Source: Alphaproteobacteria bacterium 65-37 (GTDB taxonomy: Bacteria > Pseudomonadota > Alphaproteobacteria > Reyranellales > Reyranellaceae). From it: DNA of 64,000 bases. The stretch covers positions 93,332-157,331 of the forward strand of contig MKRV01000260.1 in assembly GCA_001897995.1 (NCBI GenBank), given 5' to 3'. Within the stretch, counting starts at the first letter, position 1, and each line of letters starts with the position of its first letter. The notes beneath the pieces are model-generated. The model ran no database searches and had not been told where the DNA came from. It saw only the letters and a list, made by a program, of their open reading frames with translations. Below are positions 20,180-27,455 of this stretch, in pieces. Made by a program: the position numbers and the translations under genes.

Positions 20180-21481
20180 TCACGATCGATGGGCGGTCTG
20201 GCGGCGTTGCACCAGCCATTCGACCGCAAAGCTGCCGGCAATGGCGACAAGAGCAAGGCCGATGACGACCGGCTGGGTCTGCCAGAGGCTGACCATGAAG
20301 GCGCCGAAAGCGACGGTCATCAGCACGGCACCGAGCAGAATCAGGCTTCGCCGTCCCCCGACATCCGCATGCAACCGCCAGTGCGCCAGGAAGACCGCGA
20401 GATAGGTGACCAGGAAGGTGGCGCCGGCGACCTGCGCAATGACTCGAAGATCGAAGAGATTCACCATGATCAGGATGGCGCCTGCCGCCCAGACCAGGCC
20501 ACGGGTCCCCTGCCCCCAGGCCGTACGGCCGAAGGCGGCCGGCAGCTGCTGGCGGGCGGCAAGACCGCGCGAGACTTCGAGGGCGGAGAAGATGCAGGCA
20601 TTGATGGCGGATGCCGTCGCAAACAGCGCACCGCCCGCCACGATGACGAACCCGGCATGGCCCAGCACCGGCCGCGCCGCCTGAGCCACGGCCGTATCGG
20701 CGTAACGCGCGAGTTCGGCCGGTGAAATGTTGCCCAGCACGACGATCGCCAGGCCGACATAGAGGACGATCACCAGGCCGATGGCGAGGTAGATGGCCCG
20801 CGGGATCGTCGTCTGTGGATCGGCGACATATCCGGCAGCATTGGTCATCATGCCGTAGCCGGCATAGGCGAAGAATGTCAGGCCGACGCTGGCCAGCAGC
20901 GTGGCGGCCCCCACGGTCGGGCCCGCCGTCAGCAGGGCCGGCTCGATCCCCGGCATGCCGGCGGCCATCAGGACAGCCAGGATGACGAGCTTGGCCGCCA
21001 CCAGGAGTTCCTCGAGCCGACCGACGGCGTTCGATCCCACCATGTTCGTCACCACCAGCGCGATCACGATGGCGGACGCGGAAAGATTCTTCGCCAGACG
21101 CGACGACTCGTCGCCGAAAAGCAGCCGGTCGGCGTAGGCTCCAAATGTCTTGGCGATCATCGCGACCGCGATGACCGACGTGACGAGATAGAGGACCGAC
21201 AATCCGCCGGCGACGACCCGGGAGGGATAGGCACGATCGAAATAATCCATGATGCCGCCCGAACTGGGAAAGCGGGCCGCGAGACGGGCGTAGGAATAGC
21301 CCGACAGCAGCGCGATCACGCCACCGATGACGAACGACAGGTAGACATCGCGGCCGGCCATCAGGGCGGCCTGCCCCAGGAGCGCAAAGATGCCGGCGCC
21401 GACCATCGAGCCGATGCCGAGCGCTGCGACGCCCCACAGGCGCATGGTCCCGTGCTTGGCAGGCGTCGCGATATCGGTCAC
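20180..21481 (-). CDS. APC family amino acid permease
   Basis: This is an integral membrane transporter with about 12 hydrophobic helices, of the amino acid-polyamine-organocation superfamily. The first helix carries the unwound substrate-site motif GIGSMVGAGIFALLG, typical of APC permeases, followed by RFPSSGGIMDYF and the helix-6 block FFAYAGYGMMTNAAG. The substrate is undetermined. About 433 residues are read from the GTG at 21481, which gives a short cytosolic N-terminus before the first helix and has GGGGG upstream. The frame is open for 31 further codons. It sits between the reductase and acetyltransferase genes. Confidence 0.88.
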   Translation of the reverse strand: MTDIATPAKHGTMRLWGVAALGIGSMVGAGIFALLGQAALMAGRDVYLSFVIGGVIALLSGYSYARLAARFPSSGGIMDYFDRAYPSRVVAGGLSVLYLVTSVIAVAMIAKTFGAYADRLLFGDESSRLAKNLSASAIVIALVVTNMVGSNAVGRLEELLVAAKLVILAVLMAAGMPGIEPALLTAGPTVGAATLLASVGLTFFAYAGYGMMTNAAGYVADPQTTIPRAIYLAIGLVIVLYVGLAIVVLGNISPAELARYADTAVAQAARPVLGHAGFVIVAGGALFATASAINACIFSALEVSRGLAARQQLPAAFGRTAWGQGTRGLVWAAGAILIMVNLFDLRVIAQVAGATFLVTYLAVFLAHWRLHADVGGRRSLILLGAVLMTVAFGAFMVSLWQTQPVVIGLALVAIAGSFAVEWLVQRRQTAHRS

Positions 21482-21582
21482 GAAGCTGCCCCCAGCAGCG
21501 CGCGGCCCATCGACTCGTCCATGGTTTGTGTCCCCCGCGGCGACCTTACACAATCGCCGCCTGGAGCAACACAACCGCTGAT

Positions 21583-22110
21583 CTATTGCGCACGCTTGTA
21601 GACGACGTGCAGGGCACCGCCGCTGCGGCGCTCGCAGCTCACGAGGTCGAGGCCGAAGCTGGGCGTTCCCGACGGAAAGAGCGGAATGCCGTCACCCAGC
21701 ACGATCGGCACGATCGCCATCTCCAGCACGTCGAACTTGCCGGCCGCGACCATGCCGCGGATCACCTGGCCGCCGCCCTCGACCCAGACACACCGATAGC
21801 CGCGTGCCTCGAGTTCGGCGGCCACGCCACCAAGATCACCCGACCGGGCCTCGACACCGGCAGGGGCATCCTCCAGCGGCCGGTTGGTCATGACGATGGT
21901 CGGCTTGCCGGGATGGGGCCAGTCGCCGAAACCACGCACGGCCTCGTAGGTGTCACGTCCCATCAGGATGGCATCGACCTTGGCCAGGAAGGGTTCGAGG
22001 CCGAATTCCTGCGGCGGGTAGGCCTCCAGCCAGTCGAACGACCCGTCAGCGCGGGCAATCTTGCCGTCGAGCGATATCGCGATATGGCAGTGCCAGATCG
22101 TCTTTCCCAT
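21583..22110 (-). CDS. Dihydrofolate reductase / RibD C-terminal domain family protein
   Basis: The 175 residues match the stand-alone RibD_C (YwjB/YyaP-like) dihydrofolate reductase fold. HCHIAISLDGKIARADGS is the N-terminal strand-helix, ILMGRDTYEAVRGF the nucleotide-binding region, and VWVEGGGQVIRGMV the conserved glycine turn. Most such proteins are NADPH-dependent reductases of unknown substrate and are not involved in folate synthesis. It lies 16 bases after the hydrolase gene, so it probably belongs to the transcript that begins with nsrR. Confidence 0.85.
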   Translation of the reverse strand: MGKTIWHCHIAISLDGKIARADGSFDWLEAYPPQEFGLEPFLAKVDAILMGRDTYEAVRGFGDWPHPGKPTIVMTNRPLEDAPAGVEARSGDLGGVAAELEARGYRCVWVEGGGQVIRGMVAAGKFDVLEMAIVPIVLGDGIPLFPSGTPSFGLDLVSCERRSGGALHVVYKRAQ

Positions 22111-22126
22111 CAGCCAATACTCCGGA

Positions 22127-23002
22127 TCACGGGGCGAGATGCTTGGCCAGGAAGGCCCTCACATCGGTCACGAATTGCTTCCAGGCCGGCTCGTGCGCCC
22201 CGTAATGGGCGCCGCAGCACCCGCCGGGCTTGCTGCGATTGCCGACCCCGTCGAGATAGCGCACCGGCAGGCCGAGCGCATCGAAGCTGTGATGCGCGCC
22301 GTCGTAGATTTTCGTTTCGACCAGATCCTTGCCGCGGGCGACCCGGTCGATCACGGCCTGGCAACGCGGCACCGGCGTCCAGTCGTCGAGCGCACCCATC
22401 GCAAACAGGGTCGGCTGGCGTACCGTGAGCGGCGATTCCAGCGAGTCCGCCAGGGCGCAGTCGGGATAGACCAGCACGACGGCCCTGGCGGGCGGGGCAG
22501 CGGGCGCGGCCGAGGGTGATGCGGACGCCTGGCCCGACAGCGCGCGCAGCATCGCGACACCGCCACCGTAGGAATAGCCCATGTAGGCGAGGCGCTTGGG
22601 ATCGATGCCGGGCTGCCGGGCCAGCCAGCCCAACGCCGCATCGATGTCGTGCGCCCGCGCCTCCGCATCGGCCTGGGTCGGCCAGTGGCGGCCGCAAACG
22701 TCCTTGAGACCGCGCGCCGAGAAGCTGTCGACGACGAGCGCGGCATAGCCCCAGGATGCCAGCAGCCCCGCCATACGCGCGGTGTTCTGTCCCGGTCCGC
22801 CGCAACCGTGAAAGATCGCGACCGCCGCAACGGGCGTCGATGCGTTGGCCGGACGGAAGAGCTGTGCCGCGAGCTGGACCGTGCGGCCGGCCTGCTCGAC
22901 CGGCACGCGGACGTTCTGCTGCGCACCGGCCGGCAGGGCCGCCAGCAACGCCATGATTGCCGTCAGGATCGCCAGGGAGGCGGCGCCGAGGAGACGCCTC
23001 AC
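22127..23002 (-). CDS. Secreted dienelactone hydrolase family alpha/beta hydrolase
   Basis: This is a 291-residue alpha/beta hydrolase with a signal peptide (about 1-27, ending PAGAQ), so it is periplasmic. AIFHGCGG is the oxyanion-hole region, YMGYSYGGGVAML contains the nucleophile serine, and the C-terminal GAHHSFDALG supplies the histidine, with GALDDWTPVPRC the likely acid. The substrate is unknown. Its start overlaps the nsrR stop by four bases (ATGA), so it is translationally coupled to the regulator, which is unusual company for such a hydrolase. Confidence 0.85.
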   Translation of the reverse strand: MRRLLGAASLAILTAIMALLAALPAGAQQNVRVPVEQAGRTVQLAAQLFRPANASTPVAAVAIFHGCGGPGQNTARMAGLLASWGYAALVVDSFSARGLKDVCGRHWPTQADAEARAHDIDAALGWLARQPGIDPKRLAYMGYSYGGGVAMLRALSGQASASPSAAPAAPPARAVVLVYPDCALADSLESPLTVRQPTLFAMGALDDWTPVPRCQAVIDRVARGKDLVETKIYDGAHHSFDALGLPVRYLDGVGNRSKPGGCCGAHYGAHEPAWKQFVTDVRAFLAKHLAP

Positions 23003-23427
23003 GACGCCAACTGCGCTTCGAACAGACGCATGAGCTTTGACCGCTTCTTCAGGAGGTCGGCCAAGGTATAGCGATCGAGCACCGCCATGAAGGCTGCAAG
23101 TGCTTCATCGAGGGCGCCGGTCAGGCCGCAGGCCGGCGCGATGACGCAGGAGCCGCACTCCACCAGTTCGAACCCCTCCTCGGTCCGGCGCACGACGTCG
23201 CCGACATTGATCTGGTCGGCCGGCCGCGCCAGGCGGATGCCGCCAAGCCGGCCGCGCACGCCTTCGACGTAGCCCGCCTTGCCGAGGTCATGGGCGACTT
23301 TCATCAGGTGGTTCTGCGAGATGCCGTAGGCGCGCGCGATCTCCGAAATCGAGCAGACCTTGTCGGGCTGCGCGCCGAGATAGAGCAGCACCCGCATGGC
23401 GTAGTCGGTGTAGCGCGTCAGTCGCAT
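22999..23427 (-). CDS. nsrR: NsrR-type Rrf2 family iron-sulfur repressor
   Basis: Rrf2 regulators of the NsrR type bind a nitric-oxide-sensitive iron-sulfur cluster and release DNA when it is nitrosylated. The 142 residues keep the NsrR pattern: MRLTRYTDYAMR with Asp8 (a cluster ligand in Streptomyces NsrR), the winged helix around ISEIARAYGISQNHLMKV, the wing RGRLGGIRLA, and a C-terminus LDRYTLADLL that closely resembles E. coli NsrR. The cysteines are Cys91, Cys94 and Cys100; the first gap is two residues shorter than in E. coli (91, 96, 102), which is odd but retains three ligands. It faces the hemoglobin-oxidase operon across two matching operator sites. Confidence 0.85.
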   Translation of the reverse strand: MRLTRYTDYAMRVLLYLGAQPDKVCSISEIARAYGISQNHLMKVAHDLGKAGYVEGVRGRLGGIRLARPADQINVGDVVRRTEEGFELVECGSCVIAPACGLTGALDEALAAFMAVLDRYTLADLLKKRSKLMRLFEAQLAS

Positions 23428-23468
23428 GCCAGCCCCGGAGACCTCGCTCTGATGAGGATCGACAATAC

Positions 23469-23485
23469 ATGTATTTGATTGACAT
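23469..23485. promoter_or_regulatory. Candidate NsrR operator, site 1
   Basis: The 17 bases ATGTATTT-G-ATTGACAT fit the 8-1-8 core of the known NsrR consensus (ATGYATTT-N-AAATRCAT): 8 of 8 in the left half and 5 of 8 in the right. The site lies within AATACATGTATT, a perfect 12-bp palindrome at 23464-23475. It overlaps TTGACA at 23479-23484 and lies on the nsrR side of the intergenic region. Confidence 0.6.
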
Positions 23486-23507
23486 GTTTAGGGCATCAAA
23501 ATACATG
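23479..23507 (+). promoter_or_regulatory. Possible promoter of the hemoglobin-oxidase operon
   Basis: A perfect -35 hexamer TTGACA (23479-23484) is followed after 17 bases by TACATG (23502-23507), which matches the -10 consensus at only 3 of 6 positions. Both hexamers overlap the two candidate NsrR sites, the arrangement expected for direct repression. The weak -10 keeps the assignment tentative. Confidence 0.35.
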
Positions 23508-23521
23508 TACTTTAGATACAT
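23505..23521. promoter_or_regulatory. Candidate NsrR operator, site 2
   Basis: ATGTACTT-T-AGATACAT matches the 8-1-8 NsrR core at 14 of 16 positions (7 of 8 in each half). It starts 36 bases after site 1, and the two sites are imperfect direct repeats of about 27 bases (23464-23490 and 23500-23526). It ends 16 bases before the hemoglobin start codon, where a bound repressor would block transcription. Confidence 0.68.
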
Positions 23522-23537
23522 GATTTGGAGCGATCCC

Positions 23538-23933
23538 ATGAACGGCATCGAGGGTATCGACGAGGAAGGCCTCGCCCGGCTGGTCACCCGCTTCTATGGC
23601 AAGGTCCGCCAGGACCCGCTGATCGGCCCGGTTTTCAACGACGCGATCGACGACTGGCCCGAGCATCTGGAGAAGCTCGCAGCCTTCTGGTCTTCCCTGA
23701 TGCTGACGACCGGCCGCTACAAGGGCATGCCGATGGCCGCCCATCTCAAGCATCGCAGCCGCCTGACGCCTGCCATGTTCGAGCGCTGGCTCGGCCTATG
23801 GCGCGAGACCACGGCCGAGGAAATGCCGGCGCAGGCCGCCGCCGCCCTGCAGGCCAAGGCCAACCGTATCGCCGAGAGCTTCAAGCTGGCGTTGATGCTG
23901 AAGCTCGATCCCGCGCCCGGCCACGCCGCCTGA
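23538..23933 (+). CDS. Group III truncated hemoglobin
   Basis: This is a 131-residue cytosolic heme protein of the truncated hemoglobin group III family (as in Campylobacter Ctb). Conserved positions are Tyr20 (B10, RFYGKV), the DPLIGPVFN block, [14 protein letters not shown], the proximal histidine His69 (MAAHLKH) and Trp84 (G8, FERWLGLW). Group III globins bind O2 and NO tightly and are linked to nitrosative stress tolerance. The ATG at 23538 has GGAG ten bases upstream. The frame is open upstream, but that part lies in the operator region. It is the first gene before the alternative oxidase. Confidence 0.9.
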   Translation: MNGIEGIDEEGLARLVTRFYGKVRQDPLIGPVFNDAIDDWPEHLEKLAAFWSSLMLTTGRYKGMPMAAHLKHRSRLTPAMFERWLGLWRETTAEEMPAQAAAALQAKANRIAESFKLALMLKLDPAPGHAA

Positions 23934-23967
23934 TTCGCCACGCCGCCTGTTTCGGAGGAGAAGCATC

Positions 23968-24711
23968 ATGCAAGGCCCTGCGCACATTCAGCCCGTCGAC
24001 CTCCCAACCGTCGATCTCCCCACCGTCGATCTCCCCACCGTCGATCTCGATGTCCATCACAAGGCCGTCGGCCTGTCCGACCGCGTGGCGCTCGGCTTCA
24101 CCAAGGTCCTGCGCTTCTGTGCCGACACGTTCTTCGCCAAGCGTTACGGCCATCGCGCCGTGGTGCTGGAGACGGTCGCCGCCGTACCCGGCATGGTCGG
24201 TGCAACGCTCACCCATCTGCGATGCCTGCGCCGCATGACCGACGACAATGGCTGGATCCGCACGCTCATGGAGGAGGCAGAGAACGAGCGGATGCATCTC
24301 ATGACCTTCATCCATGTCGCCAAGCCGACGTTGTTCGAACGCTGCGTCATCCTGGGCGCCCAGTGGGTGTTCTACCTGGCCTTCTTCGGCCTCTATCTCG
24401 CAAGCCCCCGGACCGCCCATCGCGTCGTCGGCTATTTCGAGGAGGAAGCCGTCGTCAGCTACACCTACTATCTGCAGGAACTGGACGAAGGCCGTTCCCC
24501 CAACGTGCCGGCACCGGCGATCGCGCGGCACTACTGGAAGCTGCCCGACGATGCGACCCTGCGCGACGTCGTGCTCGCGGTGCGGGCCGACGAAGCCCAT
24601 CACCGCGACATCAATCACGGTTTCGCCAGCGAGCTCGCAGGCCTCGAGGTCGGCGACCGGAAGGTCGCGCCCTATCCCGCACACGCCGACGACATCCGGC
24701 TGGCGGCCTGA
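23968..24711 (+). CDS. aox: Alternative oxidase, diiron ubiquinol oxidase
   Basis: The alternative oxidase is a monotopic inner-membrane enzyme that oxidises ubiquinol and reduces O2 to water without pumping protons; it resists NO and cyanide. All four signature motifs are present in the 247 residues: LET (Glu68), NERMHL (Glu107, His110), FEEEA (Glu159 region) and [12 protein letters not shown] (Glu209, His212). Hydrophobic segments near 64-85 and 125-147 form the membrane-binding face. The N-terminus carries three copies of a DLPTV unit, absent from the catalytic core. The ribosome binding site GGAGGAG precedes the ATG, 34 bases after the globin stop. The next gene starts one base after its stop. 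Confidence 0.95.
   Translation: MQGPAHIQPVDLPTVDLPTVDLPTVDLDVHHKAVGLSDRVALGFTKVLRFCADTFFAKRYGHRAVVLETVAAVPGMVGATLTHLRCLRRMTDDNGWIRTLMEEAENERMHLMTFIHVAKPTLFERCVILGAQWVFYLAFFGLYLASPRTAHRVVGYFEEEAVVSYTYYLQELDEGRSPNVPAPAIARHYWKLPDDATLRDVVLAVRADEAHHRDINHGFASELAGLEVGDRKVAPYPAHADDIRLAA
24001..24045 (+). repeat. Three tandem 15-bp units in the 5' end of aox
   Basis: The unit CTCCCMACCGTCGAT-like, 15 bases long, occurs three times in a row: 24001-24015 (one base different), 24016-24030 and 24031-24045. It encodes the repeated peptide DLPTV/LPTVD upstream of the catalytic domain. Because the unit is a multiple of three, copy-number changes would keep the frame. Confidence 0.85.
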
Positions 24712-24712
24712 A

Positions 24713-25012
24713 ATGAAAAGGCCCTACCGCTCCACGCCGGTCTTCGATGAGAAGACGCTCCCCGCCGCCTTGCGCGGGGAGCATCGGACGAAGGCCGGAG
24801 TCTGGGGCGTGATCGAAGTGATCGAGGGGCAGTTGAAGTTCATGCTGGCTGACGGAACCGGCGAGACCATCCTGACCCCCGACCGGCCCGGCCTGGTCCA
24901 GCCGGAGCAGCCCCATCGCGTGGAACCGATCGGCGCCCTGCTGATGCAGATCCACTTCTACGACGAGCCGCCCGAGGTCAGCGCGGCGGCGGCACCGGTT
25001 CCTCGACCCTAG
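24713..25012 (+). CDS. DUF1971 (YeaR/TehB-like) small cupin-type protein
   Basis: This is a 99-residue protein of the DUF1971 family, the domain of E. coli YeaR and of the N-terminus of some TehB proteins. RSTPVFDEKTLPAALRGEH, KAGVWGVIEVIEGQLKF and the histidine-bearing LVQPEQPHRVEPIG are typical and suggest a small cupin-like beta barrel. E. coli yeaR is an NsrR target induced by nitrate and NO, which fits this locus. The ATG follows the aox stop with one base between. Its last 35 bases overlap the 3' end of the opposing antiporter gene, so the two are convergent and overlapping. Confidence 0.86.
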   Translation: MKRPYRSTPVFDEKTLPAALRGEHRTKAGVWGVIEVIEGQLKFMLADGTGETILTPDRPGLVQPEQPHRVEPIGALLMQIHFYDEPPEVSAAAAPVPRP

Positions 25013-26744
25013 CTTCTTCGCTGCCTGTCGGCGCGAGGTTCATCTCGCGCCGCTGCTCGGCAATCTCCGCGACGGCGGCACGCACCGCCGGATGACGCGA
25101 CATGAACTGGTTGAAGTCGCGGCGGTCGAGCACCAGGAACTGGCAGAAATCGACGGCAACGATATCGGCGGTGCGGCGCTCGCCGCTGAGCAGCGCCATC
25201 TCGCCGAAGTAGGCGCCCGGCTCCAGGCGGATGGTCCGATCGTTGACCTGCACCTCCACCGCGCCGGACGAGATGAAGTACATGCCGTCGGCGCGATCGC
25301 CGCGGCGGATCACGCGCTCGCCGGGGGATGCCGACTTCGGCCGGAACATCAGCAGCAGCGCCTCCTGGTCCTGCCGGTCGACCAGCGACAGGACGGGAAA
25401 CCGCTCCAGCAGGCCGTGCAGTCGCAGTTCGTGCGCTTTCGAGCGTTCCTCGTTGCGCGCCTGGATGCGATCGAGTTCGTGGCTGAGCGCCTGGTAGTGC
25501 GGCTGCCCGAAGAACGCAGCACCCGCCGGCTGAGCGCCGCGCATCCGGCGCTGCAGCTCGGTCATCAGTGCGAAGACCAGCGGGTTCAGCATGATCGAGA
25601 ACAGGGCGCCCGCCACGATCAGGTCGCGCCCTTCCTTGGGGACCAGACCGGTCGAGATGCCGAGTGCGATCAGGATGAAGGAGAATTCACCGATCTGCGC
25701 CAGGCTGGCCGATACCATCAGGCCGGTTCCGACCGGGAACCGCAGCAGCAAGATGATGCCCATCGCGATCAGCCCCTTGCCGACGATGATCACCGCCAGC
25801 ACGGCCAGCACCGCGTCGGGCCGGCGAACCAGAATCGACGGATCGAACAGCATGCCGACCGAGACGAAGAACAGGACCGAGAAGGCATCCTGCAACGGCA
25901 GCGAGTCGGCGGCCGCCTTGTGGCTGAAGGACGACTCGCTCAGCACGACGCCGGCAAAGAAGGCGCCCAGCGCGAAGGAAACGCCGAAGATGTGCGCCGA
26001 GCCGTAGGCGATGCCCAGTGCGATCGCGAGGACGGAAAGCGTGAACAACTCGCGCGAGCCGGTACGGGCCACCCTCGCGAGAACCCACGGCACGACCTTT
26101 GGTCCGAGCAGGATGGCAATCGCCGCAAACGCCGCGACCTTCGCCAAGGTGACGGCCAGCTCGAGCGCCAGGGGCATGTCGCTGCCACCGCCATCGTGGC
26201 CCGCCACCGACTTGCCGCCCAGGATCTCGGCGAAGGCCGGCAGCAGAACCAGCGCCAGCACCATTGCCAGGTCCTCGACGATCAGCCAGCCCACCGCAAT
26301 TCGGCCGTTCGGGCTGTTGACGAGGTTGCGTTCCTCCAGGGCCTTGAGGAGCACGACCGTGCTGGCCACCGAAAGGCTCAGTCCGACCACCAGGCCGGTG
26401 CCGAGGCTCCAGCCCCATAGCCAGCACATCCCCATGCCCAGCAGGGTCGCGAGAACGATCTGGCCGATCGCCCCGGGTATGGCGATGCCCCGGACCGCCA
26501 GCAGATCCGACGTCGAGAAATGCAGGCCGACGCCGAACATCAGGAGGATGACGCCGACCTCGGCGAGCTGCGCCGAGAGGCCCGCATCGGCAACGAAACC
26601 CGGCGTGTAGGGGCCCATCAGGACGCCGGCGACGAGGTAGCCGACCAGCGGCGGCAGGCGCAGACGATCGGCTATGTAGCCGAACCCGAACGCAAGCACG
26701 AAACCGATGGCGATGGTCGAGATGAGCGCGGCTTCGTGGTGCAC
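24978..26744 (-). CDS. CPA2 family cation:proton antiporter with cyclic-nucleotide-binding domain
   Basis: This is a Kef-type monovalent cation/proton antiporter. The first about 400 residues form some 12-13 membrane helices, with GYLVAGVLMGPYTPG, LLMFGVGLHFS and SLSVASTVVLLKALEE typical of the CPA2 family. In place of the usual TrkA-N/RCK domain, the C-terminus (about 430-560) is a cNMP-binding domain with the phosphate cassette YFGEMALLSGERRTADI, so gating by a cyclic nucleotide is plausible. The start is ambiguous: GTG at 26744 puts the first helix near the N-terminus, and GTG at 26783 would add 13 residues. It converges on, and overlaps, the DUF1971 gene. Confidence 0.88.
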   Translation of the reverse strand: MHHEAALISTIAIGFVLAFGFGYIADRLRLPPLVGYLVAGVLMGPYTPGFVADAGLSAQLAEVGVILLMFGVGLHFSTSDLLAVRGIAIPGAIGQIVLATLLGMGMCWLWGWSLGTGLVVGLSLSVASTVVLLKALEERNLVNSPNGRIAVGWLIVEDLAMVLALVLLPAFAEILGGKSVAGHDGGGSDMPLALELAVTLAKVAAFAAIAILLGPKVVPWVLARVARTGSRELFTLSVLAIALGIAYGSAHIFGVSFALGAFFAGVVLSESSFSHKAAADSLPLQDAFSVLFFVSVGMLFDPSILVRRPDAVLAVLAVIIVGKGLIAMGIILLLRFPVGTGLMVSASLAQIGEFSFILIALGISTGLVPKEGRDLIVAGALFSIMLNPLVFALMTELQRRMRGAQPAGAAFFGQPHYQALSHELDRIQARNEERSKAHELRLHGLLERFPVLSLVDRQDQEALLLMFRPKSASPGERVIRRGDRADGMYFISSGAVEVQVNDRTIRLEPGAYFGEMALLSGERRTADIVAVDFCQFLVLDRRDFNQFMSRHPAVRAAVAEIAEQRREMNLAPTGSEEARVEEPVPPPR

Positions 26745-26891
26745 CTGCGGGTCTCGTCTGTTGTGGAAACGGGCCCGGGGCACGGGCTGCCGATCAGCTT
26801 TAGCGCGGCTCGAACCCCCATGTCACCCTGTGTGCAATGACGCATGCAGGCCCTGCAATCACCGGGCCATGAAATTTTCCTGACCCCACGG

Positions 26892-26917
26892 GGAATAAAG
26901 CCGCCCTGCCGGCGTCT
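26892..26917 (+). promoter_or_regulatory. Candidate ECF-type promoter upstream of the secreted repeat protein
   Basis: GGAAT (26892-26896) and CGTCT (26913-26917) are separated by 16 bases, which is the architecture of ECF sigma promoters (GGAAC-N16-CGTC type). The pair lies 73 bases before the ATG of the secreted protein, whose gene is followed by an ECF sigma gene, so autoregulation is plausible. It is an inference from pattern and context. Confidence 0.4.
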
Positions 26918-26989
26918 CTCTCCGGCATGCCCACCATGCCAGCCCGCACACCCACCCCGGCACACCCTGCCTGCACAGGAGAGACCCCC

Positions 26990-27373
26990 ATGATGAAGTC
27001 CTTTCTTTCTGCCGCCGCCGTGCTCGCGGCCCTCGTCGCCAGTACCGTTCTTGCGGCGGAGCCCGGGACGACCACGCCGCCCGCCATGAAGGACGGCATG
27101 TTCGTCACCGCCAAGGGCATGACGCTCTACACTTTCGACAAGGACACCGCCGGCAAGTCGGTGTGCAATGGCCAGTGCGCGACCAACTGGCCGCCGGCAC
27201 TGGTGGCCGATGGCGCCAAGGCTTCGGGTGACTGGACGATCGTCACCCGCGACGACGGCATGAAGCAGTGGGCCTACAAGGGCAAGCCGCTCTACGCCTT
27301 CGCCAAGGACACCAAGGCCGGTGACAAGACCGGCGACGGCTTCCTGAACGGCGCCTGGCACATCGCCAAGTGA
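26990..27373 (+). CDS. Small secreted protein with lipoprotein-type repeats (COG4315)
   Basis: This is a 127-residue exported protein with a signal peptide (about 1-22, ending LAAE). The mature part carries two copies of the secreted repeat of unknown function (PF03640): GMFVTAKGMTLYTFDKDTAG with the CNGQCATNWPP block, then GMKQWAYKGKPLYAFAKDT. No lipobox cysteine is visible, so it is likely soluble in the periplasm. The pair of cysteines in CNGQC may form a disulfide or bind metal. The ATG at 26990 follows AGGAGAG. An ECF sigma/anti-sigma pair lies directly downstream, an association seen in other proteobacteria, and it may be a target of that sigma factor. Confidence 0.85.
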   Translation: MMKSFLSAAAVLAALVASTVLAAEPGTTTPPAMKDGMFVTAKGMTLYTFDKDTAGKSVCNGQCATNWPPALVADGAKASGDWTIVTRDDGMKQWAYKGKPLYAFAKDTKAGDKTGDGFLNGAWHIAK

Positions 27374-27415
27374 TCCTGAAGCGATCCTGAAGTGATCCTC
27401 AAGTGATCCTGTCGC
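27372..27415 (+). repeat. Four tandem 11-bp units
   Basis: Directly at the stop codon of the secreted protein gene, the unit GATCCTGAAGY occurs four times in series (27372-27382, 27383-27393, 27394-27404, 27405-27415), the last copy degenerate. Slippage here would change the distance to the following hairpin but not a protein. Confidence 0.75.
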
Positions 27416-27421
27416 GGCCGC

Positions 27422-27449
27422 CCTCCACCCCCTATGACGGGGGTGGAGG
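27422..27449 (+). promoter_or_regulatory. Hairpin that contains the sigma factor ribosome binding site
   Basis: Arms 27422-27432 and 27439-27449 pair perfectly over 11 bp around the loop TATGAC. The 3' arm ends in GGAGG (27445-27449), which is the Shine-Dalgarno sequence of the sigma factor gene (ATG at 27456, six bases on). Folding would hide the ribosome binding site. The same structure followed by TTT could instead act as a weak terminator for the upstream gene. Confidence 0.6.
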
Positions 27450-27455
27450 TTTGTG

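Noticed and set aside
23474..23500. TTTGAT and ATCAAA inverted repeat as a possible FNR/Anr site
   Set aside because: The half-sites are separated by 15 bases, whereas FNR-type sites need four. The NsrR-type pattern in the same region fits better.
24001..24045. Short tandem repeats as a CRISPR remnant
   Set aside because: The units are contiguous with no spacers and encode an in-frame peptide repeat.
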